Part shown: positions 1-9,800 of the stretch, one piece after another
Layout: the number at the start of each line of letters is the position of its first letter
How positions within the stretch are numbered: position 1 is the first letter of the stretch
Source of the DNA: Acanthopleuribacter pedis
Lineage (GTDB): Bacteria; Acidobacteriota; Holophagae; Acanthopleuribacterales; Acanthopleuribacteraceae
NCBI RefSeq assembly: GCF_017377855.1
Contig: NZ_JAFREP010000003.1
Span: 479,467 to 543,466, forward strand
Direction of reading: 5' to 3'
Length of the DNA stretch: 64,000 bases
Program-made: the position numbers and the translations under genes
Notes under the pieces: model-generated
What the model was told of the DNA's origin: nothing
The model's database searches: none
What the model saw: the letters and a program-made list of their open reading frames with translations, nothing else

Positions 1-2
1 GG

Positions 3-830
3 CCGGAACTGACCGCCGAACGTTTTGTGCGCCATCCCTTCCGCGATGAACCGGGTGCACGGCTTTATCGGACCGGCGACCTGTGTGCGCGCTTGCCGGA
101 CGGGAACATCGAATACCTGGGTCGCCTGGATGATCAGGTCAAGCTGCGCGGGTTCCGCATTGAGTTGGGTGAAATCGAATGGGCCTTGCGCCAACACGCC
201 GCGGTTGAAGATGCGGCGGTGAAGGTGGTGGACCGCGACACGGCCGATCCCAAGTTGGTCGCGTACGTGGTGCCCCACGGCGAAGCGCCGCCGGCCCGGG
301 TGCTGCGCGACGCGCTCAAACAAAGTTTGCCGGGCTACATGGTGCCGAACCATGTGGTGTTTGTGGGGGAATTACCGATTTCGCGCCATGGCAAGCTGGA
401 CCGCAAGGCCTTGCCTTGGCCGGTTTCCGACGCGGCACAGCCTGCCCAACAGACGCAGGTTCGCGCCGCGACTCCGGCGGCTGCTAAGGCGTCCGAACCG
501 GCGGCTGCGCAGGCGTCCGAACCGGCGGCTTGCGAGGCGTCCGAACCGCCGGCTTGCGAGGCGTCCGAACCGGCACAGGTTGGGCCGAGCGCCGACGTGA
601 TCCAGGAGCGGGCTGGTCAGATTCGCACCGTGTGTTTGCCGCTACTCAACCTGGAGACGATGGCGGACGATGCCGACTTTTTCGATTTAGGCGCCACCTC
701 GCTGACCATGGTGTTGATCGTTGAACAGCTTCAGGCGCGTTTCGGTGCAACCGTGCCGGTCGACGTGATCATGGACGGCCCGACCATCGCCGAACTCGCT
801 CGTTTCCTCGCCGAATGCGGTGCTCCTACC
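3..830 (+). other. Adenylation domain C-terminus plus PCP
   Basis: Visible are adenylation core motifs A7 to A10: YRTGDL, then GRLDDQVKLRGFRIELGEIE, then the lysine-bearing SRHGKLDRKALP near base 375-415. The substrate pocket (A3-A5) is upstream of the window, so the amino acid cannot be read. After an Ala/Ser/Glu/Pro repeat linker comes a carrier domain with FFDLGATSL; the phosphopantetheine serine codon is at 699-701. Any upstream condensation or cyclisation domain is also out of view. Confidence 0.92.
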
Positions 831-3800
831 ACGCGCCGCGCTGAAGCCAAAACCGAGACCGGTGACGGCCCCGCGCCGTCGCAACCCGGTGTGGCTTTGG
901 ATGCGGTGGAACCAAAAACCGCGAACCCGCCTGTAGCTAAGCGCTTCGGAGAAAAACCCGTGCCGCGCGCCGCCCTTGACCAACTGCTCGGGGCGCTCGG
1001 CAGCGTTGAGCTTGAGGGTGCGCGCAAAACCCTGTACGCCTCCGCCGGCGGGCTCAACCCGATTCAATGTTACCTCGCTGTCCGCGAGGGCGGGGTGACC
1101 GGTCTTGACGCCGGTGTTTATTATTTCGACCCCGTCGACCTTGTCCTGCGCCTCGTTTCCGATCAGGCGCCGCGCCTCGGCGCACTCGTGCACACCACCG
1201 AATCGGGCCTGGCCCAAACAGCCGGTTTCGCCCTGTTGTTGGTTGCCGAAATGGCGGCGGTGCGGCCGGTGTACAAAGGGAGCGCGGCGGTGCTGACCAC
1301 GGTTGAATGTGGTTACCTCGGCCAAAGCCTGCTGGTTCGCCAAGCAACATGGCGGCTTGCGCTGAGGCCGGTTTTGGCGATTGAAGCCTCGGCTTGGGTC
1401 GCGGCCTGTGCCCTTTCCGAAAGCCACCAACCCTTGTTGGCGCTGTTGGGCGGCACGCCGCCCGCCGGGGAACAGGACGCCGACTTCGACCTGACGGCAC
1501 TTGTGACAGGCCACGCGCGCCGCCGTCTTCAAACCGAAGCCTTTCTCAATGAGGGTCGCGATGCGATTGGGTTTCCCGATGCCGAGGAGAAACGGCAACT
1601 CGCCGCCCGCGCGCCCCAATTGCGGCGTTTTCCCGACGATACGCCCCGGCTCGCCGTGGCCGCCGCGCCGCCCGAACGGGCGTTGTTGGCCGCCCGCGCC
1701 GCCAAACGCCGCTACCGCGCGGGCGCCGTCGCCCTGAATCAAATCAGCGGCCTGCTGGGGTTGCTCGGCGCGGCGGATCGCTACCGTTTTTGCGCGCCGC
1801 GGGGGTTGTGCGCCTACTTGGCCGTGGTTGAGGACGGCGTGGACGGCCTTGCCGCCGGGCTGTACCGCTACGACGCCGAACAGCATCACCTGACCCTGGT
1901 GACGCGAAACCTCGGCCACGAGCTCAAACGCTGTTACACCCCTTTTAACCGCAAACACGCCGGCGCCGCCCGTTTCCACCTCTTTTTGACCGCGGTTTTG
2001 GCCGAAAACACACCCGATGAATTTCCGGCTTTGTTGGAAGCGGGTTTCCTCGGCCAGCGTTTGTTGGCGGCGCAAAGCGGTTTGGGTCTGGGTTTGTGTC
2101 CCATCGGCGGTTTGCTGTTTGACAAAATCCGCGACGCCTTCAACCTGGCGCCCGGGGCGACCCTGGTTCACAGTTTTGTCGGCGGTGGTTATCAAGCCGC
2201 GCCGCCGCAACGGGCCGTGGCAGGCGGTGGTGATCGGCGGGAAGCGCGCGACCTGAGTTGCCGCGACATGGCCGTCATCGGTTTGGCCGGGCGGTACCCG
2301 GGCGCCGATGACGTGGCGACCTTCGCCGACAACCTACGCGCCGGCAAAACCTGTTTCTCCGAACGGCGTTTCAGTAACAGCCGCGACTACGGCATGGCCG
2401 AGGACGGACCGCGCCGTCATTTCGGCGGTTTCCTCCAGGGCGTGGACCGTTTTGACGCGCGCCTTTTCAACATTTTGCCCGTGGAAGCCAAGGGCATCGA
2501 TCCCCAGGAACGGTTGTTGTTGGAGAACGTGTGGACCTGTTTGGAACACGCCGGCTACAGCGGCGCCGAACTCAACCGGGTGGCCGAGCGGGTTGGCGTC
2601 TTCACTGGCGTGATGTGGAACGATTACGCCTTGCACGGCGCCGGCGCCGATGCCAACGGCGCCTTTCCCACCGTATCCATGCCTTCCTCGCTGGCCAACC
2701 GCGTGTCCCACGTGTTCGGCTTTGAGGGGCCGAGTGTGGTGCTCAACACCTCGTGTTCCGCCGGCATGACCGCACTCCACCACGCCGTCGCGGGGTTACG
2801 CGGTGGTGATTGTGGGGCGGCCCTGGTCACCGCGGTGAACCTGATGACCCATCCCGCCCACCTCGACCTGCTCGACAGCCTGGACTTCCTTTCGGATAGC
2901 GAGGTCTGCCGACCCTTTGGCGCCCAGGCCGACGGCTGGGTGGCCGGCGAAGGCGTCGGCGCCCTTTTGCTCAAACCCCTGGCGGCGGCCGAACGCGACG
3001 GCGACACCATCCTCGCGGTGGTCAAAGGGACCAGCATCGGCTACAGCGGCAAAGAAGGTCGCTTCGGCGCGCCTTCCCACGCCCGCCAGCGAGCCTCGAT
3101 GGCGGCCGCCTTGCGCGACGCCGGATTGGCAACGGACCAGATAGATTATGTCGAAGCCGCCGCGCCCGGTGCGGGTCTGGCCGATGCGCTGGAAGCCGCG
3201 GCGCTGCGCGATCTGTTCGCGGAGAAACGGGATCCGACCCGGGTCGGCAGCATCAAAGGCGGCATCGGCCATTGCGAATCGGCCTCGGCGCTGTCGCAGC
3301 TCACCAAGGTGATCCTGCAAATGCAGCAGGAGACCTTGTTTCCCACCGTTCAGGCCGCGCCGCTGAATCCCATGGTCGCCTTTGCTGAAAACGGCTTGGA
3401 ACTGGTCGACTCCGCCCTTGCTTGGACCGAAGGGGAGCGACCCCGCCGCGCTTTGATCAATGCCTTCGGCGCGACCGGCAGCAGCGGCCACGCGGTGCTC
3501 GAAAGTTACCCGCGTTCGCTTCCGCCTGACGGTGCAGACGGCGCGCAATTGATGGTGCTGTCCGCCGCGACAGCCGAGCAACTGCGGCAGCTTGCTTTTT
3601 CGCTAGCGGAACATCTTCGCGTGACAACTCCGCCGCTCGACGCCGTCGCCCACACCTTGCGGGTCGGCCGCGTCGCCCTCGCCGAACGCTTGGCGCTGGT
3701 CTGTGCTTCCCGTGAGGAACTGGTGCAGCAACTCGACCGGTTCCACCGCGGCGAAGCGCTCGGCGACAACGGTTTTGTCGGCACGGTGGAGCGGGAAGGG

Positions 3801-6800
3801 GCGCTTATGCAAACGCGGCTTTCGTTGCGTGAAACGGCGCGGCGCTGGGTCTCCGGCGCCCGTTTTACCTGGCAAGTGTGCTTCGACGGGTCCACCCCGG
3901 CGCGGGTCCACCTGCCGACCTATCCGTTTGAACACCGATCCTATTGGCTGGAAGCCGAACCCCATCCCGCGGCGACGGCGCCGCCCGTTCGCGAACCCAC
4001 CGGCGCACCTGCACCAACCAAGACGGCCGCTAACGGCGACGCCTTGGCGCGTTACCTCAAGCAACGTTTTGCATCCGTGACGGGCTGCCCTTTGCAAGAG
4101 GTGAAAAGTCGCGCGACCTTTGATCAGCTCGGTCTCAACTCGCTGATCATTAACCGCTTCAACGCGGTGCTGGCCCGCGACTTTAGCGGCTTGCCCAAAA
4201 CGCTGTTTTTCGAGGTCGACAGCCTGGCCGCGCTGGCCGACTACCTGCTGCAACACCACGCTGAAGCAAGCGCCCGTCTGTTTCCCGGCACCCAAACCGC
4301 GGTGCAGGCCGCGCCGGCGGAAACCGAGACACCGCGCGTTGAAAGCGACCATGGCCGCACGACAACCGACCCCGCGGCGCTTGAGGACATTGCCGTGATC
4401 GGCGTGGCCGGCCGTTATCCCAAGGCGGAGAACCTCGACATCTTTTGGGACAACCTCAAAAACGGCGTCGATTGCATCGACGAAATCCCCGCCGACCGCT
4501 GGGACCTGAACCGTTACTACACCCCAGGTCCGGCCCGCCCCGGCAAAATGACCACCAAGTGGGGCGGCTTCTTGGACGACGTGGCCTGCTTCGACCCGCT
4601 CTTTTTCCACATCTCACCCAACGAAGCCAAAGCCATGGATCCCCAGGAACGGCTGTTCCTGCAAACCGTCCACCACACCTTCGAGGACGCGGGTTACAAC
4701 CGCCGCGCCTTGCAGCGGCATTTCGGCGGTAAGGTCGGGGTGTTTGTCGGGGTAATGTACGGCGAATACCAACTCTTCGGCGGCGGTGCCAACCCCGTCG
4801 TGAGCACCTGCTACGGGTCGATTGCCAACCGCGTATCCTATATATATGACCTGAGCGGCCCCTCGCTGGCCGTGGATACCCTGTGTTCTTCCTCGCTGAC
4901 CGCGTTACACCTCGCCGTGCACAGCCTGCAACGGGGCGAATGCGCGGCCGCCGTGGTTGGCGGGGTCAACCTTTCGCTCCACCCCAACAAGTACATCGTG
5001 CAATCGCAACTGGGCATGTCCGCCTCGGATGGTCGTTGCCGCGGTTTCGGCGCCGGCGGCGACGGTTTGGTGCCAGGAGAAGGGGTGGGTGCTGTGCTGC
5101 TTAAGCCGCTGGGCCAAGCCCGTGCCGACGGCGATCAGATCCTCGGCATTGTCAAAGCCACCGCCGTTAACCACGACGGCAAAACCCACGGCTACACCGT
5201 GCCCAACCCCAACGCCCAAGCCGCGTTGATCCGTGAAGCCTTGCGGCGCGGCGGCATCGATCCAAACCACATTAGTTACGTCGAAGCCCATGGGACCGGC
5301 ACGCCGCTGGGTGATCCCATCGAAATCGCCGGCTTGCGCAAGGCCTTGGGCGGCAAATCGCGGGGTGATCAAGCCGCTGATTGCGCCGTGGGTTCGGTCA
5401 AATCGAACCTCGGCCATTTGGAAGCCGCCGCCGGTATTGTCGGCCTCACCAAAATCTTGCTGCAACTCAAACACCGTTGGCTGGTTCCGTCGCTCCATGC
5501 CGAGACGCTGAATGAAAACATCGATTTCAGCGCGGGTCCGCTGCATATCCAACGGGAAGGCGCCGCTTGGGCGCGGCCCACATTGGAAAAAGGCGATGCG
5601 GTGCGCATCGCCTGCCTGTCCTCGTTTGGGGCGGGTGGTGCCAACGCCCACGCCGTTATCCGCGAGGCCGAAGCTTACCCCGAGCGGGCCGTCCTTTCCG
5701 CGCAAGCGGGTCCTTGGCCGATGGTGTTTTCAGCCGTGGACGGCGAGCGCTTGCGGGTTTTGGTCGCCCAGTTTCAAGCCTGGTTGCAAGCGCGCGGCGA
5801 CGCGGTGCCCCGCCTCGACGATATCGCCTACACCTTGCAAGTGGGTCGCGACGCCCTGGCGCAACGGCTTGCCCTGGTCGTGGCCTCCGTGGCCGAGCTC
5901 GCACAAAAACTGGCGGCCTACCTTGAGGACGCAAACAGCGCCGACTATGCCGGCTGTGTGCAACACGACCAGGATCTGCTTGAACTCTTTGACGACGAAT
6001 CGGCGCTTCAGGATTCCGTCCAGGCGTGGCTCGCCGAACGTCGCCTCAACCCGCTGCTGCGGCTGTGGGTGCGGGGCCTTGCCGTCGACTGGCGCGCCTT
6101 GTACCCCGGCCAACCACCGCGCCGCGTTTCCTTGCCGGGTTATCCGTTCCGGCGTGAACGCTGTTGGTTGTTTGATGCGCCGGCGCCCGAGGAGGACGCC
6201 CCCATCGATGCGCCGGCGCAGCGTGGCGAATCCCCCATCCAAGCAGCGGGCCCCCGTGCCGGTATCGACCCGTGTGTTTCCCTGCAAACCGCGACTTGGT
6301 GTGCCGCACCGGTTCGCGAGCCGGCAGCGCCGGCCTACACGCGCCGCGCCGTGGTGTTGTGTGACTGGGACCGGGCGGCGGCCAAGCAAGCCGGCGCCGC
6401 CTTGGCGGATCGTGAATGGGTGGTTCTGGAATCCTCGGAACCAACCCATGGTGAGCGGTACCAAGACATGACCTGCCGGATTTTTGCCCTCATCAAGCGG
6501 TGGCTCAAGGAAGATGGGAAGACCCTGGTTCAAATCGTGACCGGTCCCGATCCCCGTCGGCAGATTTACCGCGGGTTGGTAGGCATGTTGCGGGCCGCGC
6601 GGTTGGAGCAATCCGCCCTTGTCCTGCAGTTGATTGAGCCCGAAGCCGCCGATGACGCCGCCGAGCTCGAGACCTGTTTGGCGCAAAACGGCGCCTGTCC
6701 CGACGATGTGTTGGTGCGCTACCACGCCGGCCAACGCTGGGTACAACAATGGGCGTCGGTTCTTGCCGAACCGCAACAACCTTGGCGTGACCAGGGGGTT

Positions 6801-9800
6801 TACTGGATTACCGGCGGCCTGGGTGCCTTGGGTTTGCTGTTTGCGCGGGAGATTGCCGCCACCGCCGCAAAGGTGACCCTGATCCTGACCGGCCGCGCCG
6901 CGTTGACACCTGCCAAACAAAAGGCGTTGGCCGAGCTTCGCGGTTTGGGCGCCGTGGTTTGGTACCGGGAGGTCGATGTCTGTCATCGCGAAGCCGTCGA
7001 TGGTTTGGTGCGCGAGGTGCGGGCGTCTTTCGGCGGCCTACAGGGTGTGATTCATGCCGCCGGCATCAACCGCGACAACATGATTCCTCGCAAAACGCTG
7101 GGCGAGGTCAAAGCGGTCCTGGCGCCAAAGGTGCTTGGCACCGAGATTGTGGATCTCGCCACCAGGGAGGTGGCACTCGATTTCATGCTGTTGTGCGGTT
7201 CGACCGTGGGTGTGTTCGGCAACGCCGGCCAATGTGATTACGCCGCCGCCAACGGGTTTATCGACGCCTTCGCCGCCTACCGCAACGCGCAAGTCGCCGA
7301 GGGGTTGCGAAGCGGCAGGACCTTGACCGTGAATTGGCCCTTGTGGCGTGAAGGCGGCATGGGTGTCGAAGGCTGGGTCGAGGATGCGATGGCGCGCGCC
7401 GGTTGGGCGCCGCTTGAAACGGCGGATGGTTTGCGTGCCCTGCGCCTTGCCTTTGGCGTCGCTGACGCGGACCGTGTTACCGTGTTTTGCCAAACCGCGA
7501 CCCAGACCGAAGCGAAACCCAAGGCGCACGCTTTGGTGAACGAAGCGACGGCAAACACGCGGGGCGCAGCGCCTACGCCGCTTGCCCAACTGCGCGCATT
7601 GTTTGCCGAGGTGGCCGGCTTGGATGTGGCGCGCGTCGATGTGGATGCCACCCTCGAGCGCTACGGCATCGACTCCATCATGATCACCCAGCTCAATCAA
7701 AAGCTGGAGCCGGTTTTTCCCGACTTAAACAAAACCCTGTTTTACCAGCACGCGACCTTGGCCGCCTGTGCCGAGGACCTCGCGCGCCGCCATCCCCGTG
7801 ATTGTGGGCGTTGGTGTGCCGTCCCGGCAAGCGTTGCGCCCGAATCCGCGCCGCAAAACGGGCCGTCGCCAAACACGCGGCGAACCAGCACCCAGCAACG
7901 CCCGATTCAGGCCGCCCCGGTACCCGCCGCCACCCAAGCGCCGATTGCCGTGATTGGTTTGGCCGGCCGCTTCCCGCAAGCACCGGACCTCGCCACCTTG
8001 TGGCGCAACCTGCTGGAGGGCCGCGATTGCATCAGCGAAATCCCGCCGGAACGCTGGTCGTTGGACGGTTTTTTCCACCAGCCGGTCAAGGAAGCGATTG
8101 AGCAGGGGAAAAGTTACGCCAAGTGGGGCGGGTTCCTCGAGGGGTTTGCCGACTTCGATCCGCTCTTTTTTAATATCTCGCCTTTTGAAGCGCTCAACAC
8201 CGATCCCCAGGAGCGCCTGTTCCTGGCATCCTGCTGGTCCGCCTTGGAAGACGCCGGCCTGACCCGTGCCGCGCTCAAAAACGACTACAACGGCGAGGTC
8301 GGCGTTTTTGCCGGTATCACCCAAACCGGCTTTAACTTGGTCGGCGCCGAACTCAAGGCCCAGGGTGAAACCTGCCATTTTCATACCTCGTTCAGTTCCG
8401 TTGCCAACCGCGTCTCTTACGTGCTCGACGTTCACGGGCCCAGCATGCCCGTCGACACCATGTGTTCCTCCTCGCTGACCGCGATCCACGAGGCCTGCCA
8501 ACGGTTGCGTTCCGGCGAATGTCGCCTGGCGCTGGCGGGCGGCGTCAACCTCTACCTGCACCCGTCTCAATACCTGGCCATGTCGGCCGCCACCATGTTG
8601 TCGGCCGATGGGCGCTGCCACAGCTTCGGCGCCGGCGGCAACGGTTATGTGCCGGGGGAGGGGGTCGGTACCGTCGTGCTCAAGCCGCTGGACGCCGCCC
8701 TGCGCGACCGTGATCCGATCCACGCCGTTATCCGTGGAAGCAGCATCAACCACGGCGGCAAAACCCACGGCTACACCGTGCCCAACCCCGTCGCCCAAAG
8801 CGCGCTGATCCGCGACGCCCTCTCTAAAGCCGGCGTCGATGCGCGTGCCGTCAGTTACATCGAAGCCCACGGGACCGGCACCAAACTCGGCGATCCCATT
8901 GAAGTGACCGGCCTGACCGAGGCGTTTCGCGCCGATACCGAGGCGGTTGGGTTTTGTGCCTTGGGTTCCGCCAAGTCGAACCTCGGCCATTTGGAAGCCG
9001 CCGCCGGCATCGCCGGGCTGGCCAAGGTCATCCTGCAAATGAAACACGCCACCCTGGTGCCGACCCTGCACGCTGCCGAGACCAATCCCAACATCGACTT
9101 CGCCAAAACGCCCTTTGTGCTGCAACAAACCGCCGCGCCATGGACGTCGCCCCGTTGGACCGAAAAGGGCCGCGACCAGACCGCGCCCCGCATCGCCGGC
9201 ATTTCTTCCTTCGGCGCGGGCGGTTCCAACGCGCATTTGGTCGTGGCGGAGGCGCCGCCGCGGGCCCCGCGCGATGCCGCCGCACCGGCGCCCGTGGTCA
9301 TCGTGCTTTCGGCCAAAGACGCGGCCGCCTTGGCGCGGGCCGTCGCCAAACTGGCGCGGTTCCTCGAACAGGAAAACCCCGACCCGCGCGATCTGGCCTA
9401 CACGCTGCAAGTCGGCCGCGAGGCCATGGCGCACCGATGGGCCGCCGTCGTCACCGACTTGGCCGAACTCCGCGCCGCATTGGTCGACGGTGTCGGGGTC
9501 CTGCGTGGGACCGTCGCGGAAAACCGACCCGAGAGCGCGGGGGACAGTTTGGAAGAGACGGCCGCCGCCTGGGTATCGGGTGCCACCATTGATTGGCCCG
9601 CGTTGTACGACGACGCACCACCGTGTCGCATCCATCTACCTACCTATCCCTTTTCCGGTCAAACCCTGTGGCTGCAGCCCAAACCCGTTGTGATGGCCGA
9701 AACAGGCACACCCAAACCTGTCCCATCCGAACCCGTCGCCGCGGCAAGCGGCCCCGAACCCCAATGGCTGTTCCACCGCGAAGCCTGGTTACCGCGACCC

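Noticed and set aside
687..2210. Long minus-strand open frame (507 codons) opposite gene 1
   Set aside because: It mirrors a GC-rich coding strand, has no domain signature and low-complexity Gly/Arg/Gln content; it is a shadow of the real gene. The same applies to 7725-9635 and 39406-40863 on the minus strand.
4835..4850. TATATATGA stretch as a promoter (also near 25133-25143)
   Set aside because: Both lie inside conserved KS or KR coding sequence (Tyr/Ile codons) with no matching -35 box.
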